The notes: generated by a model from the sequence alone, not told the origin. Positions 1 to 6,334 are shown, numbered from the stretch's first letter. The stretch is 8,207 nt of DNA from Methanoregula sp. (GCA_013331015.1 DUHF01000291.1:1-8207); one strand, 5' to 3'. Translations and numbers: made by a program.

Positions 1-938
1 TCCATGACTTCCTTCATCCGCTCTGCTGCAAGGTTCATGAACCGTGCTTCCATGACGGACAGGACTGCCTGCATCAGCGGCTGGTAGAACTGGTATCCCA
101 ATACGAGAAATACCAGGTAGACCGGGACCGAAAGCGTTCCTCCAAGATAGCAATATGTTGCGGCAAGGACCAGGACCACATATCCGATCCCGAGCACGGA
201 CATGTAGCAGGAACTGATGGCGCCAGGGAAGACTTCGATACGGATCGCAGCACGGTGCAGGTTTTCAAGCGAGGATTCCAGTGTCCTGAAACGCTTACCG
301 GTCAGGTTGTATGCCTTGAGGTACCGGATCCCCTGCAGGTATTCGAGGAGCCGGGAACCGGCCTCGATCCGGGCGTCCTGCAAAACAGTACCGAACCGCC
401 GGATCAGGACCTGGGAGAGCCAGAGGAATGGCAAGGAGACGAGCACGGTCATGACGGCAACTGCAGCAAGCCTCCAGTCAAGCACAAACAGGAAGAGCGC
501 AAGGACGGCCGGTATCGTGAAAGCAGCAACAACATCGCCGATGATATGGGTGAAGAGCTGCTCTACCATTGCCATATCAGCGAGCATCAGTGCCGTGATA
601 TCGCCGGAATCGCGCCCTTTGAAGAAGCCCATCGGCAGTTTTCGCAGGTGCTCGCCCAGGTTCAGCCGCGCCTCGGAACAGAGCGAATAACCTGATTCAA
701 AGACCGCGGTGAGCGCAGTCAGCCCGAAAATATACTGGACAGCGTACGTGACGACCATGCCCGCAATGAGAAGGGTTATCTTCGAGGTATCGACAGCCGG
801 AGAGAAGATATTCCAGAGAATGAGGATCAGGAAACCATATGGTGCCCCCCTGAGGAAGTCATAGACAACATGGAGGAGAATCGGCCTGTATAGTAATTCG
901 AATCGGCCCCCGGTAATCACATCCATTGCCGCTTTCAT
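1..938 (-). CDS. ABC transporter half-molecule, membrane domain (3' end outside window)
   Basis: This reading frame stays open from an ATG at 938 to the window edge: 312 codons with no stop, so the gene is partial. The visible part is the six-helix membrane domain of an exporter-fold ABC transporter. Hydrophobic segments lie near residues 20-45, 54-80, 131-152, 157-178, 239-262 and 268-288. A coupling-helix signature follows helix 2 (LPMGFFKGRDSGDI at 101-114, then D121 and E126), typical of TMD-NBD half-transporters. The ATP-binding domain must lie to the left, outside the window. The start overlaps the stop of the upstream ABC gene in an ATGA, so the two are translationally coupled and probably form a heterodimer. 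The substrate cannot be read from the sequence. The closest fold class includes multidrug exporters and the IrtAB/YbtPQ siderophore importers. The family call is firm; the substrate is unknown. Confidence 0.9.
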   Translation of the reverse strand, partial: MKAAMDVITGGRFELLYRPILLHVVYDFLRGAPYGFLILILWNIFSPAVDTSKITLLIAGMVVTYAVQYIFGLTALTAVFESGYSLCSEARLNLGEHLRKLPMGFFKGRDSGDITALMLADMAMVEQLFTHIIGDVVAAFTIPAVLALFLFVLDWRLAAVAVMTVLVSLPFLWLSQVLIRRFGTVLQDARIEAGSRLLEYLQGIRYLKAYNLTGKRFRTLESSLENLHRAAIRIEVFPGAISSCYMSVLGIGYVVLVLAATYCYLGGTLSVPVYLVFLVLGYQFYQPLMQAVLSVMEARFMNLAAERMKEVM

Positions 939-2704
939 GCCGCACCCCCAGTGGCAAACCGCCAGCTCCGCGCCTTCACATGCGACTGCCACATGCGGGA
1001 ATAGAGTCCGTCGGCCAAAATGAGCGATTCGTGCCGGCCCGACTCACGGATGCGCCCGTTCTCAAGAACAACGATCTGGTCGGCGCGGGCGATGGTCGAG
1101 AGGCGGTGGGCGATCATGATGACTGTCCGGCCTTTGAGAAGGGCATCGATTGCCTGCTGGATGCGGTACTCATTCTCCGGGTCGGCAAACGCGGTTGCTT
1201 CATCGAGTATTATGATGGGGGCGTTTTTGAAGATGGCCCGTGCAAGCACGATCCTCTGCTGTTCGCCGCCCGAGAGGTAAGTCCCCTCGCTCCCGATCAC
1301 GGTCTGGTAGCCCTGCGGGAGGGCCATGATGAACTCATGGGCCTGTGCAGCCATTGCGACGGCAACCACGTCATCAAAGGACCGGTCCGCCCGGCCCATT
1401 CTTATATTCTCCTCGATAGTCTCGTGGAAGAGGAAGGCGTCCTGGAAGACGAACGCGACCATGCCCATAAGTACTTCGGGTGAAATCTCTTTCACATCTA
1501 CGCCGCCTATCGTGATGGAACCTTCACCGGCATCCCAGAAGCGGGGGATAAGCTGGGCAAGCGTGCTCTTTCCGGAACCAGAGGGGCCGACCAGTGCCGT
1601 GATGGAACCTTCCGGTGCAGTAAAGGAGATATCTGAAATCGTCTGCCGGGTGCCGTACGAGAAGGTAACGTGCGAGAACGCGATGGTGTGGTCTTCTGGA
1701 AGCCGGGTTTTTCCGGCAACCGGGAGATCGGGCTGATTGAGGATCTCATCAATCCGCAAAATGCCTTCCGTAATCTGCTTCCAGATGCCGGAGAACATCG
1801 CCATTTTCATCATGAACGAGGTATACCCGGTCCCGAGGATCAGGAACAAGACGAGCTGGGGGATTGAGAGCGATCCGTCAAGGAGGAACCAGATACCAGC
1901 CGGCAGGATGAAGAGGAGTGGCAGGTTGACGCAGACGCAGAACGCTGAATACGAGGGGGCAATCTCCCGTGTCCAGGCATTGACAAAATCCCGGTACGAG
2001 AAGACAGATTCAGCAAGCTGTGAGAATGAGCGGGCAGTCTGGTTGAAGACCTTGACGACCGGCATGCCCCTGACATATTCCACAATCGTCCCGTTCATCC
2101 GTTCGAGCGCATCGTAATATGCTTTCATTGACCGTGATTCTGTCTCTCTCCAGAGAATGGACATGGAGATGATGGCGAGCGGGAGGGGGATGAGCGCGAC
2201 AAGTGCCATCCTCCAGTCGATTGTGAACATGTATGCAACTGCCAGTACCGGCAGGAGGAGACCGCTGACCGTGTCCGGAAAGTGGTGAGCAATAAAAAGT
2301 TCAATCCTGTCAACGTCCTCGGTGATGATCTTCCTGACTGCTCCGCTCGTCCGTTTGTTGAGGAACCCGAGCGGGAGCGTCCCCACTTTCTGGATCATTT
2401 CGTGCTTGATCCCAAAAAGGATGTCAAATGCTGCAATGTGGGAGAGGACGGCAGAGAAGTACATGCAGATAACCCTGCAAAGCGCTACAATGAGGACGAT
2501 AACGGCAAGGGACCAGATATACGGTCCATCAACCGGAGGAACGAGCAGTGCTGAAATGATCAGGTAGATGATGACAAACGGGATGAACCCGAGGATCGTC
2601 CCGATGGCAGCAAGAAGAACCGATGCGGAGAGGAGCCACCTGCGCTGTCCGGTAAAGGAGAGGAGGCGTTTGAATGAATTATTGCGTCTGGTATCCGGAT
2701 TCAT
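935..2704 (-). CDS. ABC transporter, fused permease and ATP-binding protein
   Basis: A complete 589-residue half-transporter of normal family length that uses ATP to move an unknown substrate across the cytoplasmic membrane. Counting from the ATG at 2704, hydrophobic membrane segments lie near 23-54, 62-93, 142-184 (two helices) and 255-297 (two helices). The nucleotide-binding domain has Walker A GPSGSGKST (373-381), Q-loop Q421, signature LSGGEQ (477-482), Walker B IIILDE (497-502, catalytic E502), D-loop D508 and H-loop H533. All catalytic residues are present, so this ATP site should be active. The frame stays open upstream to a TTG at 2743, but that codon has no ribosome site. The ATG at 2704 gives an N-terminus that leads directly into the first helix, so I chose it, although its ribosome site is also weak. 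The TGA overlaps the next ABC gene's ATG by 4 bp. An exporter or IrtA/B-like importer are both possible. Confidence 0.93.
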   Translation of the reverse strand: MNPDTRRNNSFKRLLSFTGQRRWLLSASVLLAAIGTILGFIPFVIIYLIISALLVPPVDGPYIWSLAVIVLIVALCRVICMYFSAVLSHIAAFDILFGIKHEMIQKVGTLPLGFLNKRTSGAVRKIITEDVDRIELFIAHHFPDTVSGLLLPVLAVAYMFTIDWRMALVALIPLPLAIISMSILWRETESRSMKAYYDALERMNGTIVEYVRGMPVVKVFNQTARSFSQLAESVFSYRDFVNAWTREIAPSYSAFCVCVNLPLLFILPAGIWFLLDGSLSIPQLVLFLILGTGYTSFMMKMAMFSGIWKQITEGILRIDEILNQPDLPVAGKTRLPEDHTIAFSHVTFSYGTRQTISDISFTAPEGSITALVGPSGSGKSTLAQLIPRFWDAGEGSITIGGVDVKEISPEVLMGMVAFVFQDAFLFHETIEENIRMGRADRSFDDVVAVAMAAQAHEFIMALPQGYQTVIGSEGTYLSGGEQQRIVLARAIFKNAPIIILDEATAFADPENEYRIQQAIDALLKGRTVIMIAHRLSTIARADQIVVLENGRIRESGRHESLILADGLYSRMWQSHVKARSWRFATGGAA

Positions 2705-2749
2705 AGAAATACCAGCAAAAATATCAGTTTTGGTGATAATCAAGGACGG

Positions 2750-2764
2750 CCGAATGTCATTCGG
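2750..2764. promoter_or_regulatory. 15-bp perfect dyad, candidate operator of the ABC operon
   Basis: CCGAATG and CATTCGG form a perfect 7-bp inverted repeat around a single central base. It sits 46 bp upstream of the chosen ABC start and about 100 bp after the TrmO stop, where a regulator could act on the ABC pair. A 7-bp arm with no spacer suits a dimeric winged-helix protein better than an RNA hairpin. No clear TATA box is visible beside it, so the operator role is inference. Confidence 0.35.
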
Positions 2765-2808
2765 GAAAACCAGAAAACCTAATGCGGGATATCGGCGTTC
2801 CCGTTCGG

Positions 2809-2853
2809 AAAAACAATTCTGCTCCGGCCTTAATCTCTGCCGTGCAGGAAAAA
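2809..2853 (-). terminator. Two T5 tracts after trmO, possible archaeal terminator
   Basis: Read on the minus strand, T5 runs occur at 2853-2849 and 2813-2809, 14 and 54 bp beyond the TrmO stop. Archaeal RNA polymerase can stop at short T-rich tracts without a hairpin. The tracts are short, so read-through into the ABC pair is possible. Confidence 0.25.
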
Positions 2854-2866
2854 CAAGGTTATTCTC

Positions 2867-3409
2867 TCACGGCCCATGAAATTCTTTCATGATGTCTGCC
2901 ATCCACGCCGGAATGCGGACGTCCTCCTGCGGGTACATGTCGGCAACGTACGGCTTAATGTCGAGCACCGGGCTCTGGTCGATAGCATCCAGTCCCTCTA
3001 CAAAGAGGTGCGTCCCGTCACGCTTAACCAGCCGCACAACCTTCATCAGGATGGGGTTCGGGCGTGCGGGGCTGCATGTGGCATAGATCCCCTGTTTGGG
3101 ATATTTCACAAGGCCTGCCGGGTGCGTTTTGACAAGAGAGCGGTCGTGGGGTGGCACGGCATGGCCCCAGTACAGGATAACGAGGTGGGAGTATTCATCG
3201 ATCCCTTCGAGGAGCCCGGAAAGATGGCTGGCAAGGACAATCTCCGATATCCGTAACCGTTCTCCCATCTGTTCAACCGGGGAGCCGCAGGCCGCATTCA
3301 GGTGCAGCCCGTCCTCCTTTGCAACAAGCGGGGGCTGTTCAACGTCGTTTTTCACAATGCCGATCGGCTCGATTTGTATCTCACCGGAAAAAAACTCATT
3401 GCCTGTCAT
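2867..3409 (-). CDS. trmO: TrmO/TsaA-family tRNA (t6A37) N6-methyltransferase
   Basis: 180 residues of the TrmO (TsaA, COG1720) family, whose members use S-adenosylmethionine to methylate N6-threonylcarbamoyladenosine at position 37 of ANN-decoding tRNAs, in the cytoplasm. The N-terminal strand EPIGIVKND (14-22) opens the small beta-barrel. EYSHLVILYWGH (72-83) follows. The two family signatures are CSPARPNPI (112-120) and GLDAIDQSPVLDIKPY (139-154). Bacterial TrmO usually has TRSPxRPNPIG and DGTPVLDIKPY; here Arg is Cys, the Gly after PNPI is Leu, and DGTP is DQSP. I believe the CSPARPNPI form is common in archaeal homologues, so this is probably a subfamily trait, not damage. The ATG at 3409 gives a normal N-terminus but has no strong ribosome site. 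Methylation of t6A is inferred from family membership; another methyl acceptor is possible. Confidence 0.87.
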   Translation of the reverse strand: MTGNEFFSGEIQIEPIGIVKNDVEQPPLVAKEDGLHLNAACGSPVEQMGERLRISEIVLASHLSGLLEGIDEYSHLVILYWGHAVPPHDRSLVKTHPAGLVKYPKQGIYATCSPARPNPILMKVVRLVKRDGTHLFVEGLDAIDQSPVLDIKPYVADMYPQEDVRIPAWMADIMKEFHGP

Positions 3410-3484
3410 GGGACTTCGTCCTGTGTATTACGGAGGAAAGGCCGGAATGCCCGATCGTTCCCGTATGATACTTCATAGATTTGT

Positions 3485-3508
3485 CCGTGCTGCCTCTTAA
3501 CAGCACGG
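3485..3508. other. 8-bp perfect hairpin upstream of trmO
   Basis: CCGTGCTG and CAGCACGG form a perfect 8-bp stem around the 8-nt loop CCTCTTAA. It lies between the stop of the secreted-protein gene (3567) and the TrmO start (3409). No T-run follows it on either strand, so it is not a classical terminator. It could be an mRNA processing or stabilising structure, or an operator. Confidence 0.4.
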
Positions 3509-3553
3509 GTTGATGATACGGCCTGACCCGCATCGTCGCGGGGCTTGCGTATG

Positions 3554-3560
3554 GAAAAAA
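3554..3560 (-). terminator. T7 tract just after the secreted-protein gene
   Basis: On the minus strand the TGA at 3569-3567 is followed after 6 bp by seven consecutive T residues. This is the usual form of an intrinsic archaeal terminator and suggests that the upstream gene and trmO are separate transcripts. Confidence 0.5.
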
Positions 3561-3566
3561 AGGAAT

Positions 3567-4355
3567 TCAAGGGCCTGCACCGGATGGTATGTCCCTTGCA
3601 GATGACTGCCGTATGATAAACAGTTCCTCATCCGGTTTTTCGACAAGGTTGTCCCGGAACGCAGTTCTTGCTGCTTTGAATGCTGAAACCTCTTCCTTGG
3701 TCACGGCAGGGTCTGTTTTGAATTTTTTGAACAGTTCGAAGAACCGGTTGGGGAAGACCTCATTTTTGAGGGACACGGTTGCAGACTCTTCGGTTGAGAT
3801 GCGGGTGATGACAATCCGGTAGCTGTCGGCATTGCGGTTCTTTGCGATTTTGCTGCGGGCTTCGTGCGAAGTGTCGGTAAGTTCTGTTCCGTCCGGTTTG
3901 AGGAGGATGAACCGACCGGCAGATGCAGTATCCATTCCCGGCCCGGTCCCGGTGACATACCAGCCGGTGTGGAGCGCCCCGCAGGACGGGAGGTAACTGG
4001 CAACGCTGATATCAGAACGATCGGGGATGTCGTCACCCCAGAGTGCATGGATACCTGCAAAGAGGGAGCGGTACATCCAGGCACAGCAGGGGTCGATCTC
4101 CGGTTGTTCCGGCACCGGTGTCCCGTCTTCTTCTGCTTCCATCTTCGCGTGGTACGCCGCAATATCGTCTATCCCGATCTCGACTGGAATCCCGCGTTCG
4201 GATATCACGATTAGATCTGAAGGTGCGGCCGGGTTGGCCGGTGCCAGGTCAGGAGTCTGTTCTGGTGCCGGTGCAGAGCTTAACGTATGCGCATATGCAC
4301 CGACAATGAGCACGAGTGCTGCAAGCAGGATAATTCCAATTGTCTGGTACTTCAT
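3567..4355 (-). CDS. Hypothetical secreted or membrane-anchored protein
   Basis: 262 residues that I do not recognise with confidence. The frame is open upstream to 4649, but the ATG at 4355 begins a clear Sec signal or anchor: MKYQ, then a hydrophobic core at 5-20 ending AYA (20-22), followed by an Ala/Pro-rich linker (28-45). That linker suggests a domain held outside the membrane. The globular part (about 47-262) contains a Cys pair at 90-91, Cys125, and H103 in a GIHALWGDD stretch. A charged region (ELTDTSHEARSKIAKNRNAD, 158-177) follows, then VFPNRFFELFKKFK (200-213), resembling a conserved fold end. The general pattern faintly recalls FmdE-like domains of methanogens, but I would not name it on that basis. 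An alternative ATG at 4391 adds 12 residues before the signal. T7 follows the stop, so it is probably transcribed alone. Confidence 0.75.
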   Translation of the reverse strand: MKYQTIGIILLAALVLIVGAYAHTLSSAPAPEQTPDLAPANPAAPSDLIVISERGIPVEIGIDDIAAYHAKMEAEEDGTPVPEQPEIDPCCAWMYRSLFAGIHALWGDDIPDRSDISVASYLPSCGALHTGWYVTGTGPGMDTASAGRFILLKPDGTELTDTSHEARSKIAKNRNADSYRIVITRISTEESATVSLKNEVFPNRFFELFKKFKTDPAVTKEEVSAFKAARTAFRDNLVEKPDEELFIIRQSSARDIPSGAGP

Positions 4356-4796
4356 GGTAACCAATATTAAAATGAGTTGTTCGGGACACATAGTCCATGG
4401 CCGAGAATGGTTCGGATTCTTTCTCATTCCCGAAAACGGCCTGCTCACGGGTATGGCGGGGATCCTGGGATAGGCTGCAGACATATCTGTCCGCTCTCCA
4501 CCAGGCATTACGGTTCGAATGAAGAACGACTTTAAAAAAAAGGATACCTTGTCGAAAAGTGTGAGTGAATCTGGTGCGCTTGTATCCGGCGTGTGGCTGC
4601 CGGTACCTGCGTCGAGGTTAATCCTATGGCTATCATCGTCTAATGACACGGCAGGGGATTCCCTGGCTCACCTCCCGACCTGTTTTCCTGCATGTCTGAT
4701 ACGTGGCGTTGTGTGCTGTATCCCGGTGCAGTGCGGGCGCCGGTCACAGTCGCCTTCAGGCTCCGGATGGAACTCCGTGACCCGAAGGCTTCGTTT

Positions 4797-4807
4797 GAAA
4801 GTATATT
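4797..4807 (+). promoter_or_regulatory. BRE/TATA-like element, distal to ferritin
   Basis: GAAA followed by GTATATT matches the archaeal pattern of a purine-rich BRE next to a TATA box. Transcription would begin near 4830, giving a ferritin leader of about 210 nt, or a separate small RNA. Confidence 0.3.
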
Positions 4808-4961
4808 CATGGGGTTGTCTCCATTGCAGAGCGTTTCCGTTACCGGTTGCGTCTGCATTACACCATTCTCATGTTAGGTCGGTTTCAACACATGCCAAAA
4901 GGAGTGAGGATCCTGACGAAAAACCAAACATGCGGAGGAAAATGCAGAAAACCCGCCACCA

Positions 4962-4970
4962 TTTTATGAT
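4962..4970 (+). promoter_or_regulatory. TATA-like element, proximal to ferritin
   Basis: TTTTATGAT predicts a start near 4992 and a leader of about 48 nt before the ferritin ATG. Just downstream are CTTCGAAG (4975-4982), a perfect 8-bp palindrome, and the inverted pair TGATAAT (4967-4973) / ATTATCA (5000-5006). Both are placed where a metal-responsive repressor could act. The regulator is not identified. Confidence 0.4.
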
Positions 4971-5039
4971 AATCCTTCGAAGTTTCCTTTACTGAAAGCA
5001 TTATCAGCGACAAAGCCAACGGTAGAACCGGGGTAGCAT

Positions 5040-5528
5040 ATGCTTTCGAAATCCCTGGAACATGCCCTGAACAAGCAGGTCAACCGCGAGATGTACTCGG
5101 TGTATCTTTACCTTGCGATGTCGTCATATTTCAAGACCGTGAGCATGAAAGGTTTCGCAAAATGGATGCGCATCCAGGCAAAGGAAGAGCAGAGCCATGC
5201 CGTGAAAATCTATGATTATATCATTGCCCGCGGGGGGAAGGTCACGCTCCTTGACATTGAAGACCCCAAGGCAAAATGGACTTCCTGTGGCAAGGTGTTC
5301 GAGGAAGTTTCTGCCCACGAGCAGAAGGTCACCGGCATGATTCATGCTCTTGTTGACCTTGCTATCAGGGAAAAAGACCATGCAACGTTTGAGATACTCC
5401 GATGGTTTGTGAAGGAACAAGTCGGGGAAGAGATGGATGCACGTGATATTATCAGCCAGATCAGTATTGTCGGCGACCGGCCGGGGCACCTCTTCGCGCT
5501 TGACCACACCCTCGGCAAGAGGGAATAA
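5040..5528 (+). CDS. ftnA: Ferritin (non-haem, FtnA-type)
   Basis: 162 residues, the normal length of a bacterial/archaeal ferritin subunit. It should assemble in the cytoplasm into a hollow 24-subunit shell that oxidises Fe(II) and stores Fe(III), lowering free iron and oxidative damage. The four-helix bundle lines up with E. coli FtnA numbering without gaps. Ferroxidase ligands E17, E50, H53, E94, Q127 and E130 are present, plus Y24 and E49. At 129 there is Gly, where E. coli has Glu as a ligand of the third iron site C; E126 and E130 remain. The ATG at 5040 is preceded by a weak GGGGT ribosome site, and no upstream start extends the family alignment. It stands alone, converging with the regulator downstream. 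It lacks the haem-binding Met pattern that would suggest bacterioferritin, as far as I can judge. The assignment is firm. Confidence 0.96.
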   Translation: MLSKSLEHALNKQVNREMYSVYLYLAMSSYFKTVSMKGFAKWMRIQAKEEQSHAVKIYDYIIARGGKVTLLDIEDPKAKWTSCGKVFEEVSAHEQKVTGMIHALVDLAIREKDHATFEILRWFVKEQVGEEMDARDIISQISIVGDRPGHLFALDHTLGKRE

Positions 5529-5536
5529 ATCCATCC

Positions 5537-5548
5537 TTTTTTCCTTTT
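5537..5548 (+). terminator. T-rich terminator of ferritin
   Basis: Nine bases after the ferritin TAA there is T6, CC, T4, a pyrimidine tract of the type used for archaeal intrinsic termination. No stem precedes it. Confidence 0.55.
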
Positions 5549-5553
5549 CCTTG

Positions 5554-5606
5554 AGGGCTTACGGGACGATGCCCCGTCTCTATCAAAAATAAGCCCTATA
5601 CGGGCT
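5554..5606. other. Mutually exclusive hairpins after ferritin
   Basis: AGGGCTTA (5554-5561) pairs perfectly with TAAGCCCT (5590-5597), enclosing a small hairpin CGGG (5562-5565) / CCCG (5573-5576). The same AGCCC (5592-5596) can instead pair with GGGCT (5602-5606) around loop TATAC. The two folds compete. It lies past the T-tract, so it may belong to an independent RNA or be a repeat element. Confidence 0.4.
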
Positions 5607-5703
5607 CCGTTTCCTGCTCGTATCTCCGGACCGATCCCGGAAAACCCCGTAAAACCCACCCTTTCAGTTCCTGTGGAGAATATGCCCTATACTTGCCCCG
5701 TTT
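5593..5703. repeat. Pair of 20-bp imperfect direct repeats
   Basis: GCCCTATAC followed at +14 by CCGTTT occurs at 5593-5612 and again at 5684-5703, 91 bp apart, with a near-matching spacer. CTCGTAT also recurs downstream of each (5617-5623, 5727-5733). A poorer third copy may begin at about 5748 (GCCCTTAAAT then CCGGTTTTT). Two or three unlike-spaced copies suggest an old duplication or a degenerate element, not CRISPR. Confidence 0.45.
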
Positions 5704-5850
5704 GCCAAAATAAGGCAGAATTGCATCTCGTATAAACGCCACCAAAGGCCCTTAAATCGTGCCGGTTTTTGCCACATATTTTACCCCATCCGGGTCCCGA
5801 AAAGGCCACCGGAACGCGATTATGAAGGTCGATTTTTCCGACGGAGGTTT

Positions 5851-5902
5851 CAAAAAATAGGGGAAATATGAGGGATCGGACGAAAAACAGGAATTTCCCC
5901 TA
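5851..5902 (-). terminator. Stem-loop and T-tract terminator of the regulator
   Basis: TAGGGGAAAT (5858-5867) and ATTTCCCCTA (5893-5902) form a perfect 10-bp inverted repeat around a 25-nt loop. Read on the minus strand it starts 7 bp after the regulator's stop, and the second arm is followed at once by T6 (5857-5852). This is a good hairpin-plus-T terminator. Confidence 0.65.
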
Positions 5903-5909
5903 AGTCCAA

Positions 5910-6281
5910 TCAGATGTAACTTCGCATCTTTCGGATGAGAGCGAGCTGATTGTTAGCCTCAGTCTTTTTCTGCTTCTCAATGCTGGTCATGATCTCCGGG
6001 ACCGGTACTGCCAGTGCGTAGTTCCAGACCGGGCGGCCTTTTTTATCAGAGGGTGTTTTCCAGCTTTTAATCCAACCCTGTTTCTCCAGGTATTTGATCG
6101 CTGTGCTGACTTCCGGCTGGCGCAGGTCGGTCCCGCGTTCGAGATCCCGGGATGTTGCTTCCTTGGTATTTGCAAGGAACACCAGCGCCTTTGCGATCGT
6201 TCTCTTTGTGCCAATCTCGATGAGGAGGTTGGCAAACTCTTCTTCCTTCTCGGTGAATAACTGAATGGTTTTCGTTAACAT
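5910..6281 (-). CDS. Small winged-helix transcriptional regulator
   Basis: 123 residues with a winged helix-turn-helix of the ArsR/MarR/TrmB-like kind frequent in methanogens. The fold can be followed: helices around 12-38, TSRDLERGTDLRQPEVSTA (43-61) as helix-turn-helix, IKYLEKQGWI (62-71) completing the recognition helix, and a wing at 74-89 with a basic DKKGRP turn (79-84). The C-terminal helix (97-120, Lys/Glu/Gln-rich) probably dimerises. There is no ligand domain and no conserved Cys or His set, so a metal sensor is unlikely. The ATG at 6281 has a strong ribosome site GGAGTGA (6291-6285) and a TATA box further up. A 9-bp dyad at that TATA box suggests self-regulation. It converges with ferritin and is followed by its own terminator, so it is its own transcript. 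Its targets are unknown; the neighbouring nuclease is one candidate. Confidence 0.85.
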   Translation of the reverse strand: MLTKTIQLFTEKEEEFANLLIEIGTKRTIAKALVFLANTKEATSRDLERGTDLRQPEVSTAIKYLEKQGWIKSWKTPSDKKGRPVWNYALAVPVPEIMTSIEKQKKTEANNQLALIRKMRSYI

Positions 6282-6316
6282 TGGTCACTCCGTTTCCGAG
6301 TTGTTTCAATTCACTT

Positions 6317-6326
6317 GATATTATAA
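6317..6326 (-). promoter_or_regulatory. TATA box of the regulator gene
   Basis: On the minus strand TTATAATATC, preceded by TTTAATG, is the best TATA match in the window. It predicts a start near 6297, about 16 nt before the ATG, leaving room for the strong ribosome site at 6291-6285. Confidence 0.6.
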
Positions 6327-6334
6327 CATTAAAT

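Larger units (their letters stand above)
4356..5039. other. 684-bp stretch without a credible gene
   Basis: The frames open here have signal-less, low-complexity or implausible translations (for example plus 4519-4995 and minus 4640-4858) and no good ribosome sites. Visible elements are a TTT-A8 tract at 4531-4541 (T8 on the minus strand, TATA-like on plus), two TATA-like boxes before ferritin, and the promoter zone of the minus-strand secreted-protein gene at the left end. A small RNA or long ferritin leader would fit, but nothing proves it. Confidence 0.5.

Noticed and set aside
926..1483. Long plus-strand frames opposite the ABC genes
   Set aside because: They are antisense shadows of a gene with every ABC motif present.
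2705..2743. N-terminal extension of the ABC gene to a TTG start at 2743
   Set aside because: No ribosome site precedes the TTG, and the 13 added residues are not needed for the first membrane helix. The ATG at 2704 fits the family better.
4505..4525. tRNA T-arm-like GGTTCGAAT
   Set aside because: No matching stem follows and no acceptor or anticodon arms can be drawn around it.
4356..4649. 98-residue upstream extension of the secreted-protein gene
   Set aside because: It would bury the clear signal sequence inside the protein, and its composition is unlike a domain; it is open by chance.
4640..4858. Minus-strand 72-residue open frame
   Set aside because: No ribosome site, no terminator and no recognisable sequence features.
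4519..4995. Plus-strand 158-residue open frame before ferritin
   Set aside because: No ribosome site; the translation is Ser/Arg/Cys-rich with no recognisable domain, and it covers the probable ferritin promoter.
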